Part shown: positions 1 to 8,851 of the stretch, one piece after another
How positions within the stretch are numbered: the first letter of the stretch is position 1
Layout of the letters: each line of letters opens with the position of its first letter
DNA from: a virus
DNA: 58,419 bases
Virus record (IMG/VR): IMGVR_UViG_3300006028_000013
Location: 1 to 58,419 of that record
Strand: one strand, 5' to 3'
Notes under the pieces: generated by a model
What the model was told of the DNA's origin: nothing
Seen by the model: the letters and a program-made list of their open reading frames with translations, nothing else
Database searches by the model: none
Translations under genes and position numbers: made by a program

Positions 1-5
1 ACGGG

Positions 6-1475
6 TTATGAGGTACACACGCCAATGCGTAGCGAGTCCGGATTCCACACAGCACCACCGACACGTTCCCACAAAATCACGCCTGTCTGATCGGTATCAG
101 CAAACCGTTCGCGCAGAACTGTCGAGGTGATTTGCGCGCGCTCGCCGATAATATAGCCGGAGAAATCACCGAACAATACCGTCTTCGATGTCGCGGTACC
201 GTCAGTCGGAACGAAGTCCGAGTTGAAGATCGGGTAGCCCATTAGTTCGTGCGGAACTGCGGAAAAGCCGCCGGCAGTCATGGCTGGCCACAGGTAGCGA
301 CCCGCACCGTCGACGTACTTGCGGATCTTGCCTTCAATGGTTCGGCGCATAAGCCACGTGGCACTATCGGCATACTGCGGCGGCAGGGAATACACGAGGT
401 CGATCAGCGCGCCTGGCGGGCCAGGGTGCGTCGTATCGTTGACCATCACGTGCGTGGTGAGCGGCGTGGCTGTCACATCGGTGGTGCTGATGCCTGGTGC
501 CGTCAGGATGCCAGTCGGGTGCAGCGCAGAACCGTCAGCGGTGATGAACTCGTTGTCTTCAACGAGCGCCATGTTCTCCGCGCCGTTCTGGGCCAGGAAG
601 CCGAGCACGTTCACGACCGCGTCACTGATGAAGTCGTTTGAGAGCTTCGTCGCGCAGCGGATCTTGATGATCGGCACGTCGAACGAGCCGAACGCGGCAT
701 CCGTGTCCGAGAAGGCTGGCGTCTCACCCGCAACCGACCCGACGAAACCGCTCGAATAGATCGAGCCGGATGTTGCGTTGGCTTGAACCATCGGCCACTT
801 CAGGATGTCGCGCGACGTTGCCTGCACACGCGCACCAGCGCGCCGCACTGCGGATCGCTGCGCCTTGCGCACGAGCAGTTCGGCCTGAATGTCCGGCGGG
901 ACGAGGAAGCCGCCCGCGGTGTCGGTGCCTTCCGAAAGCGCCTTCTGCTCGTCGCCACTCAGGCGCGTCCATGCCATGTTGGGATCGTGCATGAGGCCAC
1001 ACAGACGCAGGTAATTGCCGTACGCCTTGGTGTAGTCCGGCTGCATGGCGCGTCGCGTGAGTGTGTAGAACTCCGCCGCTTCCTTCTGGGCCGGAATGTC
1101 GCCGAAGAGCACAGCCTCCGGGAACATCGCGTACATCTTGCCCTGGCTGGTCGGGGCGTAGACCATGCCGCTCTTGACTTCCCAACCACCCTGGCGCAGC
1201 GCTTTGTGGCCGTCATCGTCGCCGTTGCCGACGCCGACTGGCACGCGGTACTGCGGGGCGTTGAGGAAGTCGTCGATGCGGCCGAGGTCGGCCTTTTTCT
1301 CGTCGAGTTCGCGTTCGGCTTTGATCTGGCCGGACAGTTCGACGCACTTGGTGGTGAGCTTGGTGAGCTCGTCGTTCTTTTCAGCGGTGAGGCCGCCGGC
1401 GCCGTACTGGTCGATAATGGCTTGTGCGCGCGCCTTGAGCGTCTCGAGTTCGCCGCGCATGGCAAGCAGAGTCAT
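6..1475 (-). CDS. HK97-fold major capsid protein
   Basis: This 489-residue protein forms the icosahedral shell. The first ~75 residues are charged and helical, like the delta (scaffolding) domain that the prohead protease removes in HK97-type phages. The rest shows the family pattern, including a DTAGGFLVPP segment near residue 185 and a C-terminal stretch ending in GGAVWNPDSLRIGV. A GGGAGG-like ribosome site lies just before the ATG. It follows the protease gene, the usual order. The cleavage site was not determined. Confidence 0.95.
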   Translation of the reverse strand: MTLLAMRGELETLKARAQAIIDQYGAGGLTAEKNDELTKLTTKCVELSGQIKAERELDEKKADLGRIDDFLNAPQYRVPVGVGNGDDDGHKALRQGGWEVKSGMVYAPTSQGKMYAMFPEAVLFGDIPAQKEAAEFYTLTRRAMQPDYTKAYGNYLRLCGLMHDPNMAWTRLSGDEQKALSEGTDTAGGFLVPPDIQAELLVRKAQRSAVRRAGARVQATSRDILKWPMVQANATSGSIYSSGFVGSVAGETPAFSDTDAAFGSFDVPIIKIRCATKLSNDFISDAVVNVLGFLAQNGAENMALVEDNEFITADGSALHPTGILTAPGISTTDVTATPLTTHVMVNDTTHPGPPGALIDLVYSLPPQYADSATWLMRRTIEGKIRKYVDGAGRYLWPAMTAGGFSAVPHELMGYPIFNSDFVPTDGTATSKTVLFGDFSGYIIGERAQITSTVLRERFADTDQTGVILWERVGGAVWNPDSLRIGVCTS

Positions 1476-1626
1476 GGGTCAGGTGACCTCCCGGTGAGGA
1501 TGAACTGGTGCTGGAGGCCGCTGACCTAGAGATCGGCTGGGCGTATGTCCAGAGCGGACATTTCACGGGCTCGTGAGCCGCGTGGCGCCTCGTCGGTGCT
1601 TGGCCTGAAAATGAGGTGGTGAGTGG

Positions 1627-3297
1627 TTAGACTTCGTCGACCTGGAGCAGCGCGAGTCGGTGGCGGAACATGTCGACGAGCATCTTGCCGTCTTCGCCCT
1701 TCTCGACTTTGTCGGCCCATTCGAGGATCTGGCCGAGCGAGTTGTGCAGCTCTTTGAGTCGCGAGCGCATGCCGCTGTTCAGCCGCGCGCCTTTCTTGGT
1801 GTCGATGCCGGTGCGTTCCATCGCGAGGCGATCCTTGGCGATGTCCGCGACGCACTCATCGAGCTTGTAGCCGACGATCAGGAGCGCGGCGGCCGCGCCT
1901 TCCGACCATTCGGGTGCGTGCGAGTCGATGCCGTGATACTCGGCATACGCGTGCGAGCCGAGGTGTGCGACCGACTTGGCGGCGATGTCGCGTGCGATGG
2001 GGTCCTCGCCGTCTGCCACGGTCTGCGCGTGGCTGAGCGCGTGCGCAAGGTGCTCCGCGTCGATCGTGCCGTCGTGGTTGTGGTGCGCATAATGGCGCGC
2101 GGCACGCGGCACAGTGCGGCCGGTGTCGTCCTTGGCCGACAGGCCGTTGCCCTCGATGTGGGCGAAGGCGTCGTCTGGGAGCAACGCGACGAACGCCGCA
2201 TCCCACGGCTGAGTGTTCTGCGGCATACGTTTTGTCTCCTGGCGTGTGAGTGATTTCCCGGCGCCGGCCGCTTTCGCGACCGCGGAGTCCGGCGAGACTT
2301 CGATATTGAGTGAGCGCGCGCGCGCGACGATCTTCTTCGCGGCCGCGGTTTTCTTGGCGTCCGACTCGAACTGCGTCTGGTCGAACCGCGACATGGCAGC
2401 GCGCACGTGCGCGGCATCGCCGATGGGCAGATGGCCGCGGCCGTTGGAGTCGATGTAGGCGTAGTCGCTGCGGCCGGACGCGCCAGGGCGGCTCGTGCCG
2501 GGGTCGTAGCCGGCGGACGGCGCCGCTTTTTCGGTGGCTTCCTTCGACGGCACATACGCCTGGTCGACGGCGACGGGCGTGCCGAGGACCGGCTCCTTGT
2601 TGGCGTCGAGCTGGTAGGGGATGTCGTAATACGTGGAGTCTTCGTCGCCCATCATCTGCGGGCCCATGACGCACACCACGACGTGCGTCGGGAACGTGGC
2701 CATGACGCACACGTCCATGACGCCGAGCGCTTCTTCCGCGGCATCCTCGAGATCGTCGATCAGGTCCTCGTATGAATCGTCATAGGTGATGACCTGGCCG
2801 AGTACCGAATCCTTCTTCGCCTTCACACCCGTCATTTGTGCTAGGGGGTTCGCAGCAAAATCCGGGGAGGCAAGGAAGCTGTACTCGACCAGGTCAACAT
2901 CGGTGAGGTGGCGCACGCCCTTTTCCATCGTTGAGCCACCGGGCGCGACGCGGTAGCCGATCGACATGCCGAGCGTCTTGCCACGACTGAGCCGACGCCG
3001 CGCAACTTCCAGTAGCGCATCACCGTCAGCCGTCGCGTAAATCGAGGTCGTCGTTAGCAGACCGTTCGCGTCGGCGCGCATGGAGATCGGCTCGCCGACC
3101 GGGAGCTTGCTGGAGTCGTGGCCGATGAAGGCGACCACGTCGTGGTTTTCCTTGATCGAGCGGTCGAACGCCTTGGGCTCGATCACATCGCCGGTTCTGT
3201 CGCGGTTCAGGAACGCAGCCGCATAGCCTTCGATCAAGCGCTGCGAGGTATCGACGTTTTTGACTTCGAGCCTCGTAAAGAGCCTTTGTGGATCCAA
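1627..3297 (-). CDS. HK97-type prohead protease with long C-terminal extension
   Basis: The N-terminal ~170 residues match the S78 prohead protease family: a GHDSSKLPVG segment carries the probable catalytic His, a GMSIGY segment the probable Ser, and VEYSFLASPDF follows. The protein continues for another ~380 residues, far longer than a stand-alone protease. This extension holds an acidic stretch, a YAYIDSNGRGHLPIGD module known as a separate small phage family, and a helical tail. The start was set to TTG at 3297 (556 residues) because a perfect AAGGAGG lies 8 bases upstream; the frame stays open further but without a ribosome site. The extension may act as a fused scaffold, which is inference. 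Confidence 0.9.
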   Translation of the reverse strand: MDPQRLFTRLEVKNVDTSQRLIEGYAAAFLNRDRTGDVIEPKAFDRSIKENHDVVAFIGHDSSKLPVGEPISMRADANGLLTTTSIYATADGDALLEVARRRLSRGKTLGMSIGYRVAPGGSTMEKGVRHLTDVDLVEYSFLASPDFAANPLAQMTGVKAKKDSVLGQVITYDDSYEDLIDDLEDAAEEALGVMDVCVMATFPTHVVVCVMGPQMMGDEDSTYYDIPYQLDANKEPVLGTPVAVDQAYVPSKEATEKAAPSAGYDPGTSRPGASGRSDYAYIDSNGRGHLPIGDAAHVRAAMSRFDQTQFESDAKKTAAAKKIVARARSLNIEVSPDSAVAKAAGAGKSLTRQETKRMPQNTQPWDAAFVALLPDDAFAHIEGNGLSAKDDTGRTVPRAARHYAHHNHDGTIDAEHLAHALSHAQTVADGEDPIARDIAAKSVAHLGSHAYAEYHGIDSHAPEWSEGAAAALLIVGYKLDECVADIAKDRLAMERTGIDTKKGARLNSGMRSRLKELHNSLGQILEWADKVEKGEDGKMLVDMFRHRLALLQVDEV

Positions 3298-3332
3298 GGA
3301 CAGAGCCTCCTTACGAGGTGGAATCGGGTGAA

Positions 3333-3419
3333 TCTCTCGCGGCAGATTGATAAGTCTCTCGCGGCAGATTGACACCTTATATAAGGGAATATAAGGTGGG
3401 TGCTGTGAGGGAGGGCCGG
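3333..3419. promoter_or_regulatory. Divergent promoter/operator with direct and inverted repeats
   Basis: Between the leftward protease gene and the rightward gene at 3420 lie two identical 18-base copies of TCTCTCGCGGCAGATTGA (3333-3350 and 3355-3372). They are followed by an inverted repeat CCTTATAT/ATATAAGG (3376-3383 and 3390-3397). The second direct repeat runs into TTGACA at 3369, which with TATAAG at 3390 resembles a sigma-70 promoter with a short spacer. The layout suggests a regulator-bound promoter for the rightward islet. The regulator is not known. Confidence 0.55.
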
Positions 3420-4040
3420 ATGGCTCCTGTAGCAGCAACGAGCAATGGCAAGGCGACCGAGACAGTGGTTCTGATGGAACTGCCGAAACCCGATCTGCGC
3501 ACCGTGACTGTGCGTCTCGTTGGGACCTCGCCACTTATCAGCCACCGATGGGCCGACAAGGCTAAACAGCAGATGCTCGATAAGCAGATGAAACGCGCGA
3601 AGGTTGCAAAAGAAGCGAAGGACCCAGTACAGGACTATCGTGATTCGCTGTATCCGTTTCCAGGCGGCGGCTACGGATTTCCCGCGGTGGCATTCAAGAA
3701 TGCGGCGGTGAGCGCCTGCACACAAATCAGTGGCGTAACCAAGGTGATGGCGCGCGGCGCATTTCACGTGATCGCGGATGACAAGGACACGGGCCTCGTC
3801 AAAATCGATGGCGAGCCGCGCCAGCGCCAGGACATGGTCCGCATTGGCATGGGGACGGCAGACATTCGATACCGCGGTGAATTCACCGAATGGAGATGCA
3901 CACTGACGGTGCGTTACAACGGCGGCGTCATCAGTTCCGAAATGCTGGCGAACCTTTTTCAGCACGCCGGCTTTTCTGTAGGCGTTGGTGAATGGCGACC
4001 CGAGAAGGATGGAAGTTACGGGATGTTTGAACTGGCATGA
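3420..4040 (+). CDS. Conserved phage protein of unknown function
   Basis: 206 residues; the ATG at 3420 follows a GAGGGAGG ribosome site. I recognise the pattern from other phage hypotheticals but no function: a TSPLISHRW segment near residue 40, a lysine-rich helical stretch, GGGYGFPAVAFKNA, MARGAFHV, and a glycine-rich end VGVGEWRPEKDGSYG. Its stop overlaps the next start (ATGA), so the two are probably co-translated. It is transcribed against the surrounding head genes from its own promoter region. A nucleic-acid binding role is possible but unproven. Confidence 0.75.
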   Translation: MAPVAATSNGKATETVVLMELPKPDLRTVTVRLVGTSPLISHRWADKAKQQMLDKQMKRAKVAKEAKDPVQDYRDSLYPFPGGGYGFPAVAFKNAAVSACTQISGVTKVMARGAFHVIADDKDTGLVKIDGEPRQRQDMVRIGMGTADIRYRGEFTEWRCTLTVRYNGGVISSEMLANLFQHAGFSVGVGEWRPEKDGSYGMFELA

Positions 4041-4549
4041 GCTATGAGGCAGTAGCACCGCTTCCTGTGCGGAGTGACGTGCCGATCGATGTCATCGGTG
4101 AAGCGATTGAGTCGATCAAACGGGAACTCGGCGTACCTGTTTGCCCAGCAGACGAATATGTTGATCGCGCACGGCCCGAGAACTCACCTATCCATGGGAC
4201 GCTGACATGGGATGATGCGGTACTTGCTGAGCGCGCACGGCGGGAGCAGGCGCGCCTGATTATCCGCGTAGTCGTGCGCACCAGTAGCACCGACGAGCTC
4301 CAAACGTGGCGCAATGTCCACATCACCGTCAGAAGTGACGATGGGGAACTCGTAGAGGGCGGCGCAAGTGTTGCTGATGTGGCGCCACGCAGTGATTTGC
4401 GACAGCAGGTGCTACGCGAATTGTTAGCCCGAGTGCGGGGTGATGTGGAAAACCACGGTTGGCTGACGGAAACGCAGCCGATTCTGAACGCCATTAAAGA
4501 CGTCGAACGCGTCTATCTAAGCGAACACGCGCCGCTGATGCCCGTGTAG
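4037..4549 (+). CDS. Conserved phage protein paired with the upstream gene
   Basis: 170 residues, starting inside the stop of the preceding gene. An ENSPIHGTLTWDDAV segment followed by a helix rich in Glu, Arg and Ala (about residues 45-75) resembles a family of phage hypotheticals that I recall only by pattern. The C-terminal half is helical. No catalytic motif was seen. The pair forms a two-gene operon that reads into the pentanucleotide repeat tract. Confidence 0.7.
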   Translation: MSYEAVAPLPVRSDVPIDVIGEAIESIKRELGVPVCPADEYVDRARPENSPIHGTLTWDDAVLAERARREQARLIIRVVVRTSSTDELQTWRNVHITVRSDDGELVEGGASVADVAPRSDLRQQVLRELLARVRGDVENHGWLTETQPILNAIKDVERVYLSEHAPLMPV

Positions 4550-4556
4550 TCTAGCC

Positions 4557-4962
4557 GTGTCCTTGGCTAGGCAAGCCGGGGTATGGCGCGGCATGGCAGG
4601 CGTGGCTTGGCCCGGTGCGGCTTGGTAGGTTTGTGTGTGGCAGGGCATGGCAGGCATGGTTCGGCTAGGCTCGTCAGTGCAAGGCTCGTCTTGGTGCGTT
4701 AGGGCGCGGTTTGGCAGGCAGGGCGGGGTTCGGTAAGGCGTGTTTAGGTGCGGCTCGGCTTGTTTCGGCATGGCAGGCAAGGCCCGGTCTGGCGCGGTAC
4801 GGCGTTGGTCTGGCGGGTCGTGGCAAGGCAGGCGAGGCTCGGCAAGGAACGCTGGGCGCGGCGCGGCGCGGCGCGGCGCGCCTGGCTTGGCAGGGCGTGG
4901 TTCGGTCTGGTTGGGCAAGGTACGGCGCGGCGCGGCGCGGCGCGGCGCGGCAGGCGTGCGAA
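4557..4962 (+). repeat. Degenerate pentanucleotide (GGCNN)n tract
   Basis: About 400 bases without a convincing gene, built from roughly eighty units of GGCNN (for example GGCAT, GGCAG, GGCTT, GGCGC), with two purer (GGCGC)n runs near 4860-4880 and 4925-4951. The strand is very G-rich and A-poor. Because GG pairs recur every five bases, the top strand or its RNA could fold as chains of two-layer G-quadruplexes. Long open frames here are artefacts of the period. It lies between two rightward genes and is probably transcribed with them. Confidence 0.9.
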
Positions 4963-4971
4963 GATAGCGGC

Positions 4972-5142
4972 ATGGCCGAAGCAACAGATGAGAGCGTGTT
5001 AGCGGCGATTGAGAAGGGCGGCAGCACGTGCCCTGCCTGTGGCGAGAAGCCGGTCCGGCTGGTGAGCCGTTACCCAACGGTCGCCACGGTGGCCGACGAG
5101 GAAGGGCACCAGTGGGACGTCGAGGTCGAGCCTGAGAACTAG
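4972..5142 (+). CDS. Small CPAC-containing protein
   Basis: 56 residues, starting at the first ATG after the repeat tract. It has one CPAC pair near residue 20, an acidic C terminus and no other metal ligands, so a full zinc ribbon is not evident. It could be a half-ribbon that dimerises. It converges with the next gene, overlapping it by four bases. Function unknown. Confidence 0.55.
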   Translation: MAEATDESVLAAIEKGGSTCPACGEKPVRLVSRYPTVATVADEEGHQWDVEVEPEN

Positions 5143-5342
5143 GGCTTCGGAATGAGCGCCGTCGTCGCGTAGCCCGGCGCGTCCGTCGTTTCGATCCAGA
5201 TCGCGTTCCGCGCCAGTCGCCACCGGTCGGACACATCCGGCCAGTCGTGCACGGTCTGCAGATGCCGCTGGATGCGCATGACGACCGCTGCATCGCCCTC
5301 GAGCGGCGCACCGCAGATCCCGCAGCGCCAGCTACCCGTCAT
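5139..5342 (-). CDS. Small C2H2-like zinc finger protein
   Basis: 67 residues with CGIC near the N terminus and HLQTVH about 18 residues later, a spacing that could bind one zinc ion. The rest has a WRLARNAIWIETTDAPGY segment. It lies directly downstream of the portal gene in the head operon and is probably translated from the same mRNA. Function unknown. Confidence 0.6.
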   Translation of the reverse strand: MTGSWRCGICGAPLEGDAAVVMRIQRHLQTVHDWPDVSDRWRLARNAIWIETTDAPGYATTALIPKP

Positions 5343-5354
5343 CAGTCACCTGAC

Positions 5355-6836
5355 CTAGTCCGCGCCCATACCAACGATATAGGCCACTGACTTGGAGATA
5401 TCGCGGTTGTCGCCGTCGGGCGTGCGGCTCATGCCGTTGCCATGCGCGCCTGGTCGCGTGTCGCGCGGCAACAGTTCGGCTTGCTGCGCCTCGCTCAGTG
5501 CTGGCGGCGGAACGGGTACGGCGCCCGGCAATGGCTCGGGCGGTATGAGGTTGTCGAGTTCCGTCGGCGTCACGATGTTCGGGATGTAGAGCACATCCGA
5601 GTCGGGTCCTTCGGATTCGTTGCCGATCATGACCAGCGCCTGGTTGCGCGTGAATAGACCGGCCAGCAGGCCGCCGCGCGCGCGCTCGTGCACCTTGTCT
5701 TCGTCCGCTTGCAGCACGCGGACCTTGCTCAGGTCGAAGCCAACCTCGGCGTGATCGAAGTCCTCAAACTCGGGCAAGAGTTGCGTATCGAGCTCGGCGG
5801 CCAGCAGTCGCTGCGTCGGGATGATGCACGACTCATAGGCTTGCTCGCGCATCTCGCGCATGGTCGCGCCGACTTTCGTGCGCTCGAGGCCCGCGCCCAG
5901 GCCGACAACCGCGGCGGGGATGCCCAGAATGGCGGTCACGCGCTCTTCAGGCACCATGCGCAGTTGCTTGAGGTCCATCTGCTGCGGCGAGAAGCTGAGC
6001 ACGGCCACGTCGGTCTTACCGCTCATGATCAAGGGCTCACCGCGACGTTCGCCGCCGAAGCGAGCCATAAATTCGCCCTTGACGCGCTCGAGGTCCTCGG
6101 CCGAGACCGTGCCAGGACCGTGCTCGGAGGGAGAGAGCACGACGCCTGGCACGCCCAGGTTTTTGAGGATCGACGAGGTGAAGCGCGCGGCTTCGTCGTC
6201 GGTGAAGATCTCCTGAAGCAGCGACGCGAGTGGGGACAATCCCTTACGCACGTTGCTCGGATCGAGCCCATAGCGGAAGTGCACGACGTCCTCGACGGCG
6301 ACCGGGATGTGCTGCAGCGCGTCAGGGCTGTAGACGTAGTTCGTCAGGAAGACGCTACCGTCCTTGGGCCATTGCGGCTGCATCATGTGCTGCGGCACCC
6401 ACCACAGCTCGACGACCTTGCCCGCGCCCGAGCGCACCTTCAGCCAGTAGCTGTTGCCCGTGGTGAGCATGTCGGTGAGCGTCGCGTACCAGAGCAGGAC
6501 GCCCGAGTAGTACGGGTTTGGCTTGCGCAGCAGGCGTGTCAGCGGATGCGGCTCGACGGCTTCGCGTTTGTTGTCGGGTCCATCGATGAGGACCTGCAGC
6601 GGCGCCTCGGGGAAGGTACGGCAGATCCACAGCACGGACGCCATGACGATGGAGTTCGCGTTGGGGTCCGTGTGAGCTGCAGCATAGTAATTGGTGGAAC
6701 TGATAAATGAGCGGCCCCAGGTCGACCAGTTGCCGCCGGAGCCGTCCGAGTTCCAGAGCGAGCTCCAACTCTGGCCGAACGTCATGCTGAAGCCGCGTTT
6801 GACCGCCGTGAAGGCGCGCGTGATTGGATTGGCCAT
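5355..6836 (-). CDS. HK97-type portal protein
   Basis: 493 residues, normal length for the family. The portal dodecamer forms the DNA channel at one vertex. Recognisable segments are WICRTFPEAPLQV near residue 70, GNSYWLKVR near 125, DPSNVRKGLSPL near 205, and an LGIPAAVVGLGAG stretch near 305. The C-terminal ~80 residues are Pro-rich. It sits between the large terminase and the protease, the classic order. The ATG start is well placed. Confidence 0.95.
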   Translation of the reverse strand: MANPITRAFTAVKRGFSMTFGQSWSSLWNSDGSGGNWSTWGRSFISSTNYYAAAHTDPNANSIVMASVLWICRTFPEAPLQVLIDGPDNKREAVEPHPLTRLLRKPNPYYSGVLLWYATLTDMLTTGNSYWLKVRSGAGKVVELWWVPQHMMQPQWPKDGSVFLTNYVYSPDALQHIPVAVEDVVHFRYGLDPSNVRKGLSPLASLLQEIFTDDEAARFTSSILKNLGVPGVVLSPSEHGPGTVSAEDLERVKGEFMARFGGERRGEPLIMSGKTDVAVLSFSPQQMDLKQLRMVPEERVTAILGIPAAVVGLGAGLERTKVGATMREMREQAYESCIIPTQRLLAAELDTQLLPEFEDFDHAEVGFDLSKVRVLQADEDKVHERARGGLLAGLFTRNQALVMIGNESEGPDSDVLYIPNIVTPTELDNLIPPEPLPGAVPVPPPALSEAQQAELLPRDTRPGAHGNGMSRTPDGDNRDISKSVAYIVGMGAD

Positions 6837-6876
6837 CGCGTGCCTCCAGTGGTGTCAGGTAAGTTGGAACGAGAGC

Positions 6877-7080
6877 ATGAGCAGGGTTACAGCATGGGTG
6901 GTGACTTGCGAGCAGGAGTTCGCGGATCACTGGCGACTGGTCGGTGCCTTCGACGACATCGAGGAAGCCAGGCGTTGCCTAGCGAAGACGCCTGACGGTG
7001 TGCTTTATGAGTGCGACGGTGAAGACTGCGAACAGATCGCGCCGAAGAACTACAACGCCGTCCAGCGTGGCGGCGTGTAG
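6877..7080 (+). CDS. Small protein antisense to the head operon
   Basis: 67 residues from the ATG at 6877. The sequence looks like a compact folded domain (WVVTCEQEFADHWRLVGAFDD, then an acidic YECDGEDCEQ segment). It starts just upstream of the portal gene on the opposite strand, and its last 31 bases overlap the end of the large terminase gene. No family recognised. Confidence 0.5.
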   Translation: MSRVTAWVVTCEQEFADHWRLVGAFDDIEEARRCLAKTPDGVLYECDGEDCEQIAPKNYNAVQRGGV

Positions 7081-8528
7081 GCGCTGAGCACAACGGCATC
7101 GCCGCAATCAGGCGAGCGGCCGAGCCGCTTCACGATGTCTTCCTTCGACTCGACGATGATCCCGGTCGTGCGCATCGACCAGTGCGGCGCGCACAGATCC
7201 GCCAACAATTCGCTGTCCGGCGGCAGCATCAGGTTTTCGCCCTTGTCGGGGTCGAGCGCTTCGCGCAACTTCCAGTACGCCTCGGCCCGGCGATTGGCGA
7301 ACCGCAGCGTGTTGCTGCGATCGCGAGCGCTCGAGGACTCGGCGAAGTTGATCGGCACCACCTTGGCGCGCTGCTGGCGCAGCAGGTCGTAGACGCTGGC
7401 GCCCACGCCGATCACATCCACGTTTGCCTGGCCGCCGTCCGTGAGCGCCTTGAGCGTGAGCGTGGCGACGGCCTGACCGTCCGGCGTATCGCTGCCTGGG
7501 TACTTCTCGAGCAGCGCGAACCACGCGCCGTAACGCCGGCTCAGCACCGTCTTGTCCGCGCCGCCGCGGGCCACGTCGACGCCGACGCAGTCCTGCGGGC
7601 CGTCAGGCAGCCTCGGCGACCAGCGCGCTTGCGCGGCGCGGATCCACGCGGTTGGGATGACCTGCCAGGGGTCGTCCTTGGTGCCCGCCTCGAAGTCGCC
7701 GTACAGCATCTGCGACCGCAGCGGCTCAGGGAACGCCTGCAGGATGGCGCGGTAGCCGGACTTCTCCAAGTAGGGATTGTCCGAGAGGTGAGCCGGGATG
7801 AACGTGCGCGAGCGCGGCTGAATCATCTCGCCCTTGAAGTCGAACGGCGTGCCGTCCTCGACCTCGGTGTCGTCGCCGTCCAGGATGGCGAACCAGCGCA
7901 GTTGACCCGGTAGCGCCGGGTGCGGATGCTGGCCGTCGAGCCAGGGTGCCCAGCGCCGGATGACCCACTCGCCCTCGGCGCTCGTCGGCGGATTGCCTGC
8001 GCCGACAACCCGGCAGCGCTGGCCGGGGATCGTCGTGCGGTTCCAACCGATCAAGAATCGGTACTGCCGTTCGCTGAGCTGGCTGACCTCATCGAACGCT
8101 TTCAGGTCGTGAGCGCGACCCTGAAAGCCCTCGGCATCGTGGTCGAACTGCACCGCGCCGAACTCGAGCACGCGGCCATCCACCAGGCGCCAGACGTTCG
8201 TCTGCTGGTTGAAGCGGCCGCGGCTGCCGATGATGGCGTGTGAGCGATCGATGATGTCTCGGAGCTGCTTGTACTCGCGGCGGAAGATGATCGATCGTCG
8301 ATGCGCGGTGAGTGCCAGTCCTATTTCGAGGTCACTTTTCCCGCCGCCGGCCGCGCCGCCCAGGAAGAGCTCGTCGGCTTCACTGAGCCATGCCTCAGTC
8401 TGCGGTCCCTTCTGCGGGGTCCAGATCGGATTCGATTGTCCCACCAACAGCAGCAGCGCGGTTTCGGGCCCGCTGAACGATGGCAAGGACTCGGGCATCT
8501 CGCTCTTCGTCGGTGAGGCTGTCGCCAA
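7050..8528 (-). CDS. terL: Large terminase subunit (TerL)
   Basis: 492 residues. It powers DNA packaging through the portal and cuts the concatemer. The ATPase half shows a Walker A motif GGAAGGGKS (residues 57-65) and a Walker B motif LKAFDE (142-147), with a coupling segment VVGAGNP near 174-180. The nuclease half begins with VGVDVARGGADKT near 315-327, whose Asp is a probable metal ligand, and ends with a DCGDAV motif. The start overlaps the small terminase gene by 134 bases; a later ATG (residue 11) is also possible. Confidence 0.95.
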   Translation of the reverse strand: MATASPTKSEMPESLPSFSGPETALLLLVGQSNPIWTPQKGPQTEAWLSEADELFLGGAAGGGKSDLEIGLALTAHRRSIIFRREYKQLRDIIDRSHAIIGSRGRFNQQTNVWRLVDGRVLEFGAVQFDHDAEGFQGRAHDLKAFDEVSQLSERQYRFLIGWNRTTIPGQRCRVVGAGNPPTSAEGEWVIRRWAPWLDGQHPHPALPGQLRWFAILDGDDTEVEDGTPFDFKGEMIQPRSRTFIPAHLSDNPYLEKSGYRAILQAFPEPLRSQMLYGDFEAGTKDDPWQVIPTAWIRAAQARWSPRLPDGPQDCVGVDVARGGADKTVLSRRYGAWFALLEKYPGSDTPDGQAVATLTLKALTDGGQANVDVIGVGASVYDLLRQQRAKVVPINFAESSSARDRSNTLRFANRRAEAYWKLREALDPDKGENLMLPPDSELLADLCAPHWSMRTTGIIVESKEDIVKRLGRSPDCGDAVVLSAYTPPRWTAL

Positions 8529-8832
8529 GTGGAGCGCCGTCCTTTCCGGTCAGCTCGTCGCGTGTGACGTAGCCGCGGTCCTTCCCGACGGTACGCAGAT
8601 AGAACTGGATGGCCCACGCCTCGCCGTTCTGCACGGCCTGGTAGAGCTTGAGTTCGGCCGTGTCGCCGGCGAGGCCGCGTTCGAGGTCGAGCGTCTCACG
8701 TAGCGCCGTGGATTGGGCGACGCGCGCGGTGATCGTCTGTCGTGAGCAGCCGAGTCGCTTGGCCGCGATGAAGACCATGCCGCGCGCTTCGTGCAGGGCG
8801 GCGTCGATCTGGGCGGTCGTGTAGCGGGGCAT
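8395..8832 (-). CDS. Small terminase subunit-like DNA-binding protein
   Basis: 145 residues. The N terminus has a helix-turn-helix (an FIAAKRLGCSRQTITARV stretch, residues 20-37), as expected for a protein that recognises the packaging site. The middle has an AELKLYQAVQNGEAWAIQFYL segment found in many small terminases and their relatives. Its position immediately before and overlapping the large terminase supports the call. Confidence 0.8.
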   Translation of the reverse strand: MPRYTTAQIDAALHEARGMVFIAAKRLGCSRQTITARVAQSTALRETLDLERGLAGDTAELKLYQAVQNGEAWAIQFYLRTVGKDRGYVTRDELTGKDGAPLGDSLTDEERDARVLAIVQRARNRAAAVGGTIESDLDPAEGTAD

Positions 8833-8851
8833 GGTTCTGTGCTCAGTTTGC

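Noticed and set aside
3420-4040. Cas7/RAMP-like protein
   Set aside because: The glycine-rich C-terminal segment is only superficially similar and there are no other CRISPR-related genes; the evidence is too weak.
4557-4962. CRISPR array
   Set aside because: The repeats are only five bases long and continuous, with no spacers and no cas genes nearby.
4517-5311. Open frames across the pentanucleotide tract on both strands
   Set aside because: A five-base period makes a five-residue period in every frame; the products are low-complexity Arg/Pro/Ala and have no credible starts.
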